A DNA stretch of 64,000 bases from JAJDNS01 sp963578825 (GTDB lineage: Bacteria; Acidobacteriota; Vicinamibacteria; Fen-336), in assembly GCA_963578825.1 (NCBI GenBank), contig CAUZDW010000006.1, forward strand, positions 83,918 to 147,917. The letters run 5' to 3'. The notes under the pieces were generated by a model. It had not been told where the DNA came from, made no database searches, and was given only the letters and a program-made list of their open reading frames with translations. Within the stretch, counting starts at the first letter, position 1, and each line of letters opens with the position of its first letter. Shown here piece after piece: positions 27,611 through 36,449 of this stretch. Both the position numbers and the translations under genes were made by a program.

Positions 27611-28297
27611 CTGGGAGGCAGGCCGTGCCGACGTCGCCACCCCCAGCTCGACCTCTCCGAGTGCCGCCCGCTCCCCGGGGTCGGAGGAGTGGTAGAGCCG
27701 ATGCATGATCTCCAGGGTGGTGATCCGCCACCGGTGCGAGTCGACGGCGACGTGAAGGTCCTTCGCCTTTCCGTCCTGCCCGAAGAGCGCCTCTAGATCA
27801 CAGGGGCGGATCACCATCACCCGCAGCTTGCGGGTCTTGATTTCGCCGTAGCGCTCCCACGTCAGGCCGTACAGGAAAGTCTCCGTGCGGACGTCCACGC
27901 CGATGGCCCGGGCGAGAAACACCTGCGCGAAGCGCTCCGAGAGAACGTTCAGGACCGCGTGCCTGACGAGCTCCATGTCCCGCCGTGGCTGGATGAGCAG
28001 GAACGGCATCTCGGGCGTGGTCTGCTCCGCCGCTTTCCGGACCTTGCGGACGCCGTACTCGTTCAGCCAGACGTTCGCCGCGCTCAGCTCGAGCAGGGTG
28101 CGCAGGGCGAGGTGCGAGTGCCCCTCCCCGTCGGTCTCGAGGTAGCTGAGAGAGAAGTTGACCTGCTCAGTGAACTGATTGCGTCTCCAGTCTCGACGAC
28201 GGCGGAACCAGACGACGGCGATACCGTCCCAAGTGAGGGCCAGGAGTGTGAGCTCCCAATACTCCATGAGGCTCAGGCGTTCCAGCACTCCCATCAT
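27607..28297 (-). CDS. Conserved protein of unknown function with one N-terminal helix (3' frameshift suspected)
   Basis: The N-terminus is a membrane anchor (YWELTLLALTWDGIAVVWF) followed by a basic region and a cytoplasmic domain of about 190 residues (RNQFTEQVNFSLSYLE, WLNEYGVRKVRKAAEQTTPE, GEIKTRKLRVMVIRPCDL). GAGGGA lies before the start. The frame is open to 27137, but beyond LGEVELG it is antisense to the end of the neighbouring gene and looks non-coding. If the 5-C run at 27640-27644 has one base too many, the protein ends at 27607-27609, overlapping the neighbour's stop. About 229 residues. No family name is offered. Confidence 0.65.
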
Positions 28298-28345
28298 GCG
28301 TCCCTCGCAGCCAGGAGCCTGTGGCGAAAGTCAGACCGCGGTCTC

Positions 28346-29086
28346 CTAGATGCTCATGCAGCCGTCGATCGAGATCGCTGTCCCCGAGACGAAGGCCGAC
28401 TCGTCCGAGGCCAGGTAGACGGCCAGCGCGGCGATCTCCTCCGGTTGCCCCAGCCGGCCCATCGGCTGGCGGGCAATGAAGGCCTTGCGAGCGGCCTCGA
28501 CGTCTTCGGCGGTTCCGATTCGCTCCTCGAGGGATGGGGTCGCCACCGTCCCTGGGCAGATGGCATTGCAGCGGATACCCCGTCTGACGAAGTCGGCGGC
28601 CACCGCCTTGCTCAGCCCGAGCACCGCCGCCTTGCTGGTCGTGTAGACGAATCGGTTGGGAACACCCCGCAGAGAGGACGCGATCGAGGACATGTTGATG
28701 ATCGACCCGCCGCCCGCCTCGAGCATGGCCGGCAGAAAGGCCCGGACGACCCGGTACATGGACTTGACGTTCAAGTCGATCGAGAAGTCCCAGTCGCTCT
28801 CCTCGCACTCCAGAATCGAGCCCTGGTGGACGAAGCCGGCACAATTGAAGAGGACCTGAATCGCGCCGATGTCCTTTGCGGCGCGGCGAATGTCGTCCGC
28901 GCGGGTGACGTCCAGGGGGCGCGTGAGGAGACCCGGGGTTCCATCGAGGCGCTTCAGCCGCTCCTCGTTGAGGTCGGTCGCGATGACCTCGGCGCCTTCA
29001 GCCGCAAAGGCTCGGGCCGTGGCCTCTCCAATCCCCTGCGCCGCGGCAGTCACGAGTGCTTTCTTCCCGTCGAGTCTGCCTGCCAT
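28346..29086 (-). CDS. SDR oxidoreductase, BDH2 / 2-keto-3-deoxy-L-fuconate dehydrogenase-like
   Basis: Classical short-chain dehydrogenase, 246 residues: NAD site TAAAQGIG, Asp in IATDLN (favouring NAD over NADP), NCAGFVHQGS, Ser in INMSSIASS and YTTSKAA with the catalytic Tyr and Lys. GSILECEESDWDFS and IRCNAICPGTVATPS closely match two related groups, the bacterial 2-keto-3-deoxy-L-fuconate dehydrogenases and DHRS6/BDH2-type (R)-3-hydroxybutyrate dehydrogenases. Sequence alone does not decide between them. It follows a second SDR gene by 30 bases, suggesting an operon for sugar-acid or hydroxyacid oxidation. Confidence 0.88.
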   Translation of the reverse strand: MAGRLDGKKALVTAAAQGIGEATARAFAAEGAEVIATDLNEERLKRLDGTPGLLTRPLDVTRADDIRRAAKDIGAIQVLFNCAGFVHQGSILECEESDWDFSIDLNVKSMYRVVRAFLPAMLEAGGGSIINMSSIASSLRGVPNRFVYTTSKAAVLGLSKAVAADFVRRGIRCNAICPGTVATPSLEERIGTAEDVEAARKAFIARQPMGRLGQPEEIAALAVYLASDESAFVSGTAISIDGCMSI

Positions 29087-29116
29087 GCAGCTTCTCCCTC
29101 CCTACGCCTGCAGGCG

Positions 29117-29875
29117 TCAGTAGGTCGCGCGGCCTCCCGACAGATCGAAGACGGCGCCGGTGTTGAAGCTGGCCTCGGCGCTGACGATCCAGCACGCCAG
29201 GGAGGCCACCTCGTCCAGGGTGCCGCACCGGCGCATGGGGATCTTGTCGGTCATGTACTTCACCTGCGCCTCGGGCATGGCGTCGACCATGGACGTCCGG
29301 ATCACGGCGGGCGCCAGCCCATTGACCGTGACTCCCGTCCCGGCCACTTCCTTGCCGCTGGCCTTGACGAGCCCGATCACCCCCGCCTTAGCCGAGGAGT
29401 AGGCACACATGCCGGCGTTGCCTTCCTTCCCGGCGATGGAGGCGATGAGCAGGATTCGTCCGTACCCGGCAGCCAGCATGGGGGGCAGGGAGAATCGAGT
29501 GACCAGGAAGGATCCGGTGAGGTTCACGTCGAGCACTTCCCTGTAGCCCTCGACGGGCGTGTCCTGGGTCGGGACGTTGGTGGGCCCGACGATCCCGGCG
29601 CTGTTCACCAGGACGTCCAGCCGCCCGGCGGCGGCCAGCACCGAAGCGACGGCGGCCTCGACCGACGCTTCGTCCGCGACGTCGACAGACCGCGCCGTGA
29701 CCTCCCCGCCTTCTTTCCGGAGCGCTTCCGCGGTCGTCTCCGCCAGATCGCTGTTTCGATCCCAGAGGTGAACCCGGGCGCCTTCGCTCAGGAGTCGCCT
29801 GGCAATGGCGCGGCCCAGGCCCTCGGCACCGCCCGTGACGACTGCAACCCGATCTGCAAACCGCGCCGTGCTCAT
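29117..29875 (-). CDS. SDR family NAD(P)-dependent oxidoreductase
   Basis: Classical SDR, 252 residues: cofactor loop TGGAEGLGRA, WDRN at the end of strand two, VNSAGIV, Ser in LIASIAGKEG, and catalytic YSSAK. It resembles FabG/2-deoxy-D-gluconate dehydrogenase-like enzymes; the substrate is open. First of a leftward two-gene operon with the SDR at 28346-29086. A dehydrogenase pair of this sort often serves a sugar acid or diol pathway, but no kinase, aldolase or transporter for such a path lies next to it. Confidence 0.85.
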   Translation of the reverse strand: MSTARFADRVAVVTGGAEGLGRAIARRLLSEGARVHLWDRNSDLAETTAEALRKEGGEVTARSVDVADEASVEAAVASVLAAAGRLDVLVNSAGIVGPTNVPTQDTPVEGYREVLDVNLTGSFLVTRFSLPPMLAAGYGRILLIASIAGKEGNAGMCAYSSAKAGVIGLVKASGKEVAGTGVTVNGLAPAVIRTSMVDAMPEAQVKYMTDKIPMRRCGTLDEVASLACWIVSAEASFNTGAVFDLSGGRATY

Positions 29876-29988
29876 TGATGCCGCCGAGGATATCAGAACT
29901 GGCCCGGCTCGGCAGGAGGGCCCGAGGAACGGCCCGCCGCGATATCCTTGGTCGCCGGGCGCCGAGTGCCCGCTCCAGGGAGCATCAC

Positions 29989-31468
29989 GTGAGACGCATC
30001 GTCCAATTCGCCAGGCGCCTCGGCCTGTACCTTTCCGTCGCCGTCCTCGGCTTCGTCGTGGGTGTCGTTGCGCTCTACGTGTCCCGGGCGCGCAGCGGCC
30101 CCTCCCTGCAGCCCTGGCACACCGAAGAGCTGACGGCAGAGTTCACAGCGGCCAGGGCGGACGAGATCCGAACGTTCGATGACTACAGACGACTGGAAGA
30201 CACGTTGTTTGAGCAGTTGGACGCGCGGATCTACGCCCTGACAGAGACCGGGCCCTCCCGCGCCCTCGCCCGCTACAGCACCGGCAGCGCCGTGGACCCG
30301 CGAGTCTGGGCGCCCGATTGGAACCGCAGCTTCGAGCTCCCTGCCGACGGGGCAGCCGGCGGCGTGCTGTTACTGCACGGCATGTCCGACTCGCCCTACA
30401 GCCTGCGGGCTCTGGGTGAGGGCCTCAACGACCGCGGCTTCCGGGGTCGTGGGCTTGCGGCTGCCCGGCCATGGCACGGCGCCCTCAGGCCTCCTGTCCG
30501 TCACCTGGGAGGAGATGGCCGCCACGCTCCGGCTGGCCATGCAGCACCTCGAGTCAAAGGTGGGACAGGGCCCAATCCACATCGTCGGCTACTCCACGGG
30601 AGCCCCGCTCGCCCTGGACTTCGCCCTGAACGCGCTGGAGGGCGCGGCCATGCCGGTGCCGGCCAGCCTCGTCTTGATCTCTCCAGCCATCGGCGTGACC
30701 CCGGCGGCGGCGCTGGCGAAGTGGAACCGGCGGGCCGCCCTGCTCCCCGGCCTGGAGAAGCTCGCCTGGACCTCGATCCTGCCGGAGTTCGATCCGCACA
30801 AGTACAACTCCTTCACGAGCAACGCCGGAGAGCAGGTCTATCGCCTGACGCGGCACGTGGCCCGGCGCATCGAAGCTCGAGCCGGATCGGGTCTCATCGA
30901 GGATTCCCCGCCGACTCTCGTTTTTCTGTCGACCGTCGACGCGACCGTCTCCACCGATGCGGTGATCGACAACCTGCTCGAGCACCTTGCTCCGCCGCGC
31001 CACGAGCTCGTCCTGTTCGACATCAACCGCCGCAGCGCCCAGTCGACGGTCCTCGTCTCCGATCCGGGTCCTCTCACCGCCCGGCTGATGGCCGACGACG
31101 CTCTCCCCTTCGGCCTCACCCTCATCACCAACGAGAGCACCGAGACCAGCGCGGTGGTCCGCCGACGCAAGGCACCGCTGTCCGCCCAGGTGTCGACCGA
31201 GGCATTGAACGTGGCCTGGCCCCCGGGAGTCCTCTCGCTGTCCCACGTCGCGCTGCCGTTCCCGCCTGACGATCCCCTGTACGGCCAGAGCCGGCCACCG
31301 GACGCGGAGACGGTCTTCCTCGGCCAGATCGCCATTCAGGGCGAGCGCGGCCTACTGCGGTTCTCCTCCGACTGGTTGCTGCGCTTGAGGCACAACCCCT
31401 TCTACGATTTTCTCGAGGCCTCGACGTTCCGGTGGCTGGATGCGAGAGGTTCCCCCCCGCCGCCATAG
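29989..31468 (+). CDS. Membrane-anchored alpha/beta hydrolase (one frameshift)
   Basis: A GTG at 29989 preceded by AGGGAG starts a signal anchor (LGLYLSVAVLGFVVGVVALYV). The hydrolase domain has LLLHGMSDSPYSLRALG (oxyanion), GLRLPGHGTAPSG, nucleophile Ser in GYSTGAPLALD, and an Asp in VFLSTVDATV. The frame breaks at the G run 30443-30446; removing one G joins DRGF to VVGLRLPGHG. About 492 residues in all. It resembles lysophospholipase-like serine hydrolases facing the periplasm; the substrate is unknown. The second-frame open reading frame starts at 30416, but that start is internal. Confidence 0.75.
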
Positions 31469-31541
31469 CGGAGGTCAGGACCCCGGAGCCTGGCAGCTGA
31501 AGTGTGAATGCGCATCCAGACCGACGTACTTGTCCATGCCA

Positions 31542-31560
31542 GTCCTCCTCTCCGGAGGAC
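31542..31560. terminator. Short hairpin after the hydrolase gene
   Basis: A 7-bp perfect stem (31542-31548 with 31554-31560) with a 5-base loop lies in the gap between the hydrolase and apaH. There is no T-tract. The rest of the 266-base gap shows only the candidate apaH promoter. Confidence 0.3.
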
Positions 31561-31721
31561 CGTAGAACCGACGCGATCACGAATGGGACCACAACGCTCC
31601 ACATGGCGGGGCGGCTCGTGACGACGACGCCGTTTCCATGATGCCTGCGAGGCGCGATAGGTTGCCTGCGCTGAGCGTAGGGCTACCTGGCACACACCGG
31701 CATTCTCTTGCCGATTCGTCG

Positions 31722-31727
31722 TAGCAT
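31722..31727 (+). promoter_or_regulatory. Candidate -10 element of apaH, leaderless spacing
   Basis: TAGCAT ends 7 bases before the GTG at 31735; no ribosome site is present. Confidence 0.4.
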
Positions 31728-31734
31728 TCTGGCG

Positions 31735-32541
31735 GTGGCTACCTACGCGATCGGCGACATCCAGGGGTGCTTCCGCACGCTCCACCGACTGCTGGAGAGA
31801 ATCCACTACGACCCCGGACAGGATCGCCTCTGGCTGGTGGGTGACCTCGTCAACCGCGGGCCCCAGTCGCTGGAGGTCCTCCGGTGGGTCCGAGCACAGG
31901 GGGATCGAGTCACCACTGTGCTCGGGAACCACGATCTGCACCTTCTCGGGCAGGCGTTCGGCGCTCGGGAAGCGAAGCAGGGCGATACTCTCGACGCGGT
32001 GCTGAAGGCCCCTGATCGCAGGGACCTCATCGAGTGGCTGCGAGGACGACCCCTTCTCCATCGGGAGGGCCCCTTCGTCCTCGTGCACGCGGGGCTGCTG
32101 CCGGCCTGGACGCTCGAGGAGGCTCAGCAGCTGGCCCGCGAGGCCGAGGCGGCTCTCCGCGGGCCAAAGCCCAGGCGTTTCCTCGAGGCGATGGCCGGCG
32201 CGGCTCCTTGCTGGACCGACGACCTGGACCCGGAGGATCGATCCCGCGTGGCCATCCAGGCCCTCACGCGCCTTCGGACGACCCGCCAGGACGGCCGAAG
32301 TATCGAGGAGTTCAGCGGGCCCCCGGAGCGGGCCCCGGAAGACTGCCGCCCGTGGTTCGAGCTCTGGGACAGCCAGGCGGCCGAGGTGACGGTCGTCTTC
32401 GGCCACTGGGCCGCCCTGGGTCTCCGGATTCAGCCCGGCTTCATGGCGCTGGACACGGGCTGCGTGTGGGGCGGGATGTTGACCGCCGCGCGGCTGGAGG
32501 ATGGAGAGGTCTTCCAGGAGCCCCTGGCGAATCGCGTGTGA
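31735..32541 (+). CDS. apaH: Symmetrical bis(5'-nucleosyl)-tetraphosphatase
   Basis: Hydrolyses Ap4A to two ADP and removes NpnN alarmones and mRNA caps. The metallophosphatase motifs are in place: GDIQGC, GDLVNRGPQS, LGNHDLHLL, VHAGLLPAW and FGHWAALG near the end. The GTG at 31735 gives the usual start MATYAIGDIQGC and 268 residues; a TTG at 31708 would add nine residues. The metal-dependent hydrolase gene starts 80 bases downstream and has its own candidate -10, TAGCAT at 32566-32571. Confidence 0.94.
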   Translation: MATYAIGDIQGCFRTLHRLLERIHYDPGQDRLWLVGDLVNRGPQSLEVLRWVRAQGDRVTTVLGNHDLHLLGQAFGAREAKQGDTLDAVLKAPDRRDLIEWLRGRPLLHREGPFVLVHAGLLPAWTLEEAQQLAREAEAALRGPKPRRFLEAMAGAAPCWTDDLDPEDRSRVAIQALTRLRTTRQDGRSIEEFSGPPERAPEDCRPWFELWDSQAAEVTVVFGHWAALGLRIQPGFMALDTGCVWGGMLTAARLEDGEVFQEPLANRV

Positions 32542-32621
32542 GGACAGCCCTTCCGGGGCGCGTGGTAGCATCGCCAACCTGTCTGGCCGGGCTGCCAGCA
32601 TACCGCTCGAGGAGCCACCCG

Positions 32622-33839
32622 ATGAGAAGCCGCCCCACCCTTCTGACACTGACGCTGGTCCTGCTCGGGGCCGCGAGCCTGGTGGCCCAGACCCAGGAGC
32701 GCCAACGCGGGCGGGGCGGCTGGGTGCCCTCGCTGCAGATCGAGCCGGGCCAGGAGTGTCCGCCGGGCACCACCGAGACGCGACCGGGCCGTTGCCAGTG
32801 GCCCGAGATCCCCGCACCCACGATCCTGGACTACCGGCCCCGCTCGACCCTGGTGACGAAGGAGACACTGGTCTCGAAGGCGAAGCACCCCTTCGTGGAC
32901 ATCCACAGCCACACCGGGCCCACGCCTGAGACCATCGACCGGCTGATCTCCGAGATGGACGCCATGAACCTCCGAGTCCTGGTCAACCTGAGCGGGGGAA
33001 GCGACCCCGCCGCGGTGAAGGAGAAGGTCGACTTCATCCGCGGGAGCGACCACCCCGATCGCTTCCGGGTCTTCGCCAACGTCGACTGGGATGGGGCCGG
33101 GGGACCGGGCTGGCCTGAGAGGGCAGTAGCCGACCTCGAGCAGGCCATCGCGAACGGCGCCATCGGCCTGAAGGTCTTCAAGAACCTCGGGATCTCGGTG
33201 AAGCGCTACGACGGGACCCGGCTCGAGGTGGACGACCCGGCCCTGAAACCCATCTGGGAGGTGTGCGCGAAAGCGGACATCCCCGTGATCATCCACACGG
33301 CCGAGCCGTCCGAGTTCTTCGTGCCCCTCGACTTCGAGAACGAGCGCTGGCTGGAGCTGGCGCTGTTCCCGAACCGTCGCAACCACGGTCCGGGCAAGGC
33401 CACCTTCGAGGAGCTGCAGGGCGAGCGCGACAGGATGTTCGCCGCCAACCCGCAGACACGCTTCATCGGAGCCCACTTCGCGTACTACGGCCACAACCTC
33501 CCGGGCGCCCGAGAGCTTCTGGACGCCTTGCCCAACGTGGTGCTCGAGCTGGCCGCCGTGCTCTATGACTTCGGGCGCCAGCCGCGGGCGGCTCGTCAAT
33601 TCTTCATGGACTACCAGGACCGGATCCTGTTCGGGAAGGACTCCTACCAGCCTCGTGAGTTCCCCTACTATTTCCGCGTGATGGAGACGGCCGACGAGTA
33701 CTTCGACTACTACCGCGACTACCACGCCTTCTGGAAGCTCTACGGGATGGACCTCCCCGACGACGTCCTGAGGAAGGTCTACTTCGAGAACGCGCTCAGG
33801 GTCACGCCTGGGCTGCCCCAGACCGGCTGGCCTGAGTAG
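32622..33839 (+). CDS. Secreted amidohydrolase-superfamily (TIM-barrel) protein
   Basis: A signal peptide ends near SLVAQTQ. The barrel begins HPFVDIHSHTGPTPETID, with an HxH metal pair; further ligands are plausible in IIHTAEPSEFF (His), FIGAHFAYYG (His) and ILFGKDSYQP (Asp). 405 residues from the ATG at 32622, with GAGGAG upstream. This subgroup (Amidohydro_2, PF04909) contains decarboxylases and lactone or amide hydrolases; exported members in Acidobacteria are common and uncharacterised. The final LPQTGWPE is not a cell-wall sorting signal, because no helix or basic tail follows. Confidence 0.8.
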   Translation: MRSRPTLLTLTLVLLGAASLVAQTQERQRGRGGWVPSLQIEPGQECPPGTTETRPGRCQWPEIPAPTILDYRPRSTLVTKETLVSKAKHPFVDIHSHTGPTPETIDRLISEMDAMNLRVLVNLSGGSDPAAVKEKVDFIRGSDHPDRFRVFANVDWDGAGGPGWPERAVADLEQAIANGAIGLKVFKNLGISVKRYDGTRLEVDDPALKPIWEVCAKADIPVIIHTAEPSEFFVPLDFENERWLELALFPNRRNHGPGKATFEELQGERDRMFAANPQTRFIGAHFAYYGHNLPGARELLDALPNVVLELAAVLYDFGRQPRAARQFFMDYQDRILFGKDSYQPREFPYYFRVMETADEYFDYYRDYHAFWKLYGMDLPDDVLRKVYFENALRVTPGLPQTGWPE

Positions 33840-33865
33840 GGGAGCCGCCATGAACAGGGGCACCC

Positions 33866-34096
33866 TCAGGAGTCCTCCTCCGGCGGCGTGAAGTAGACAT
33901 ATCCCGCTGTCGCCTCCGGTGTCGTGACCCGAAGACCCCGGGGCTCCTCGACCCCGGCGGCATCGGCCGGATGGGCCGACGACGGACCCTCAGTCGACTC
34001 CCCCGGCCCAGGGGGCGTCGCCTGACATCCCAGAGCAACCACCGTGGCGACGCAAAGCAAGACACTGGAAGCCGAGGCCCCCTTTTGTGATGCCAC
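33866..34096 (-). CDS. Small lipoprotein, 76 residues
   Basis: A GTG at 34096 with a strong AGGAGGAG site four bases upstream starts a lipoprotein signal (SVLLCVATVVALGC). The mature part is short, rich in Pro, Gly and Glu, and ends GYVYFTPPEEDS. It lies 53 bases after the aldo-keto reductase on the same strand and may share its message. Function unknown. It is hidden inside a longer misleading frame that is antisense-like over the reductase, so automatic calls may miss or extend it. Confidence 0.65.
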   Translation of the reverse strand: MASQKGASASSVLLCVATVVALGCQATPPGPGESTEGPSSAHPADAAGVEEPRGLRVTTPEATAGYVYFTPPEEDS

Positions 34097-34149
34097 GTTT
34101 CTCCTCCTCCGAGGTCCTCGGACGCCCTGCAGAGAGCCTCGAAAAATGC

Positions 34150-35139
34150 CTACTTCAGGACGGCCTCGATGCGTTCGAGCTCTTCGGCGGTGAGGTCGGG
34201 GGCCGCGAGCGAGTCGAGGTTGTCGTCGAGCTGGCGCACGCTGCTCGCGCCGATGAGGGCCGACGTCACCACGGGTTTCCGCAGAATCCAGCGGAGAGCC
34301 ATCTGGGCCAGGCTCTGTCCTCGCTGCTGGGCAATCTGGTTGAGCTTCCGGACCTTCTCGATCTTCTCCTTGGTCACGTGCTCCGGCCGCAGGAACCCGT
34401 GCGGCTTGGAGGCCCGGGAGCCGTCCGGGATGCCATCGAGGTACTTGTCCGTCAGCAGACCCTGCTCCAGCGGCGAGAACGCGATGCAGCCGATGCCCTC
34501 GCGCTCGAGCACTTCGGTGAGGCCGTCCTCGATCCAGCGATCGAACATGGAGTATCGAGGCTGGTGGATGAGGCAGGGCGTGCCGAGGCGCCGGAGGATG
34601 GACGCGGCTTCCGCGGTGCCCTCCGCCGTGTAGCTGGAGATCCCGGCATAGAGGGCCTTGCCCTGGCGGACCACCTGGTCGAGGGCGCCCATCGTCTCCT
34701 CGAGGGGAGTGTCGGGATCGGGGCGGTGCGAGTAGAAGATGTCCACGTAGTCGAGACCCATGCGGAGCAGGCTCTGGTCGAGGCTCGCCAACAGGTACTT
34801 CCGCGAGCCAAAGTCGCCGTAGGGGCCCGGCCACATGTCCCACCCCGCCTTGGTGGAGATCACCAGCTCGTCCCGCCAGGGGCGCAGGTCGAGATCCAGG
34901 ATGCGGCCGAACGCCCGCTCGGCCGAGCCGGGAGGGGGACCGTAGTTGTTCGCGAGATCGATGTGGGTCACGCCGCGATCGAAGGCGCGCCGAATGATCG
35001 CGCGGCCGGTCTCGAAGACGTCGACGTCTCCGAAGTTGTGCCACAACCCCAGCGAGATGGGAGGCAGCCGGAGGCCGCTCCGTCCCGAGCGGCGATAGGA
35101 CGTCTCTTCGTAGCGATCATCGGCGGGCGTGTAGGCCAT
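34150..35139 (-). CDS. gpr: Aldo/keto reductase, L-glyceraldehyde 3-phosphate reductase (YghZ) type
   Basis: NADPH-dependent reductase of the AKR14 group. The sequence follows E. coli YghZ closely: YRRSGRSGLRLPPISLGLWH, ANNYGPPPGSAE, STKAGWDMWPGPYG, SRKYLLASLDQSL, GLDYVDIFYSHR, QQRGQSLAQMALRW and TSALIGAS. The tetrad Asp, Tyr, Lys and His is present. 329 residues, with GAGGAAG before the ATG. The family detoxifies methylglyoxal or L-glyceraldehyde 3-phosphate. The small lipoprotein follows on the same strand. Confidence 0.92.
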   Translation of the reverse strand: MAYTPADDRYEETSYRRSGRSGLRLPPISLGLWHNFGDVDVFETGRAIIRRAFDRGVTHIDLANNYGPPPGSAERAFGRILDLDLRPWRDELVISTKAGWDMWPGPYGDFGSRKYLLASLDQSLLRMGLDYVDIFYSHRPDPDTPLEETMGALDQVVRQGKALYAGISSYTAEGTAEAASILRRLGTPCLIHQPRYSMFDRWIEDGLTEVLEREGIGCIAFSPLEQGLLTDKYLDGIPDGSRASKPHGFLRPEHVTKEKIEKVRKLNQIAQQRGQSLAQMALRWILRKPVVTSALIGASSVRQLDDNLDSLAAPDLTAEELERIEAVLK

Positions 35140-35294
35140 GGGCTTCCTCTGTTCGGACGATTCTTCCTCCTCGGTTCTGCAAGGTCACGAGGCGACGGCG
35201 TGCCGGAGGATACAACATCCGGGCAGGGTCGACGACCAACGATACACGCGGTGTCGACATCGATCCGGCGATGAGCGCCCGGCTGGGCGCATGC

Positions 35295-35300
35295 TAGTCT
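35295..35300 (+). promoter_or_regulatory. Candidate -10 element, leaderless spacing (FadL-like gene)
   Basis: TAGTCT ends 7 bases before the GTG at 35308. No -35 or ribosome site was convincing. Confidence 0.4.
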
Positions 35301-35307
35301 CGACAAT

Positions 35308-36449
35308 GTGAGCCGGCACTCCCTCATGATGGCGCTCGTCACGCTGGCGCTCGCCACGCCGCTCGCCGCCCAGACAACCGATCCGATGTTCCGCTCGTGG
35401 GAATGGGAGCAAGAGCCTCAGTCCGCCCGCGCTGCGGCCCTCGGCGGCGCCGTGGTCGCCGCCGCCACGGACGCGGGCTCCGCCGCACTGCATCCGGCAT
35501 CGCTCAGCCTGTTCAGCGAAACCGACGTCCGGCTCTCTCTCGGGTACGCCGCCTCGACCTCGATCGCACTGGACCGCACAAGGGCTCGCTGGACGGTGGC
35601 TCAGGGAGCCGTCGTTCGCCCCATCGGTCTCCGCTCGGGTCTCCGCGTCTACTATCGAGCCCCCGCTCCGTCGGGCTGGACATCGAGGCCGCGGCCCTCC
35701 CCGACGGCTCCTCGGACCAGGGTCGTCTCACGGTTGACGTGCGAGAGACCGGTGTGGCTTTCGGAACGGCGATCACGCCTACGCTGCGGGTCGGGATCCG
35801 CCTCGGAGCCGCGCGCCTCGACCTCGGCGGGCTCGTCACGAGCCGATCGGAGGGTGGAGCCGAGGTCCACATTTCGTCGAACGGAGACGCCTGGGAGCCG
35901 AGCGCGGGACTGAGCGTTCTGTTCACGCCCGATCACCGCTTTCAGGCAGGCCTCACCTACGACACGGAGCTGCGCTGGGAGGCCGAGCGCGCGGGGCCTT
36001 CGGGAACCCTGGCCTACGACCTGGTGGCCCCCCCGCGGCTCGCGGCCGGTGTTCTGTTCCGGCCCAGCACCGTCGTGGGGATCACCGGTCAGGTCGACTG
36101 GCTGGCCTGGTCGAGGGTGCGGGAGGCTCTCGCTTCCGCCAACCCTCGCCCCGACGCGTCGCAGTTCGCCCTCGACGATGCTGTCGACGGGCGTTTCGGC
36201 CTCGAGCTGCGCGGCGAGTACGGCGAATGGCCGTTGTGGCATCGAGCGGTGGTGCGCTTCGGGCTGCACTTCCGATCCCGCGGGCTCCTGGAGTACGTTG
36301 GAGAGGATCCGGTCGAGCAGGCGCGGTTCCCGGGTGGGAGGCGCCGCATCGAGTGGAGTCTCGGTTTCGCTTTCGGCCCTGTCGAGGTGTCCCGGGTCCG
36401 TCGGAAGCACTCCGCGGATTGGGTGATCGGCATTCGCCATGCCTTCTAG
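35308..36449 (+). CDS. FadL/OMPP1-like outer-membrane transport protein (one frameshift)
   Basis: A signal peptide ends at PLAAQT. SARAAALGGAVVAAATDAG and AALHPASLSLF are the usual start of OMPP1/FadL/TodX barrels, which let hydrophobic compounds cross the outer membrane. Amphipathic strands continue to a C-terminal Phe (WVIGIRHAF). The frame breaks in the C run at 35660-35664; one more C joins VYYRAP to RSVGLDIEAAALPDG. About 380 residues. The last 11 bases overlap the acid phosphatase gene, so the pair is probably co-transcribed. Confidence 0.72.

Noticed and set aside
27959..29878. Rightward open frame of about 640 codons over the SDR pair
   Set aside because: Antisense shadow of two clear SDR genes; composition His/Asp/Gly-rich with no domain.
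33815..33839. LPxTG-type sorting signal at the end of the amidohydrolase
   Set aside because: LPQTG occurs but is not followed by a hydrophobic helix and basic tail, and the cell appears Gram-negative.
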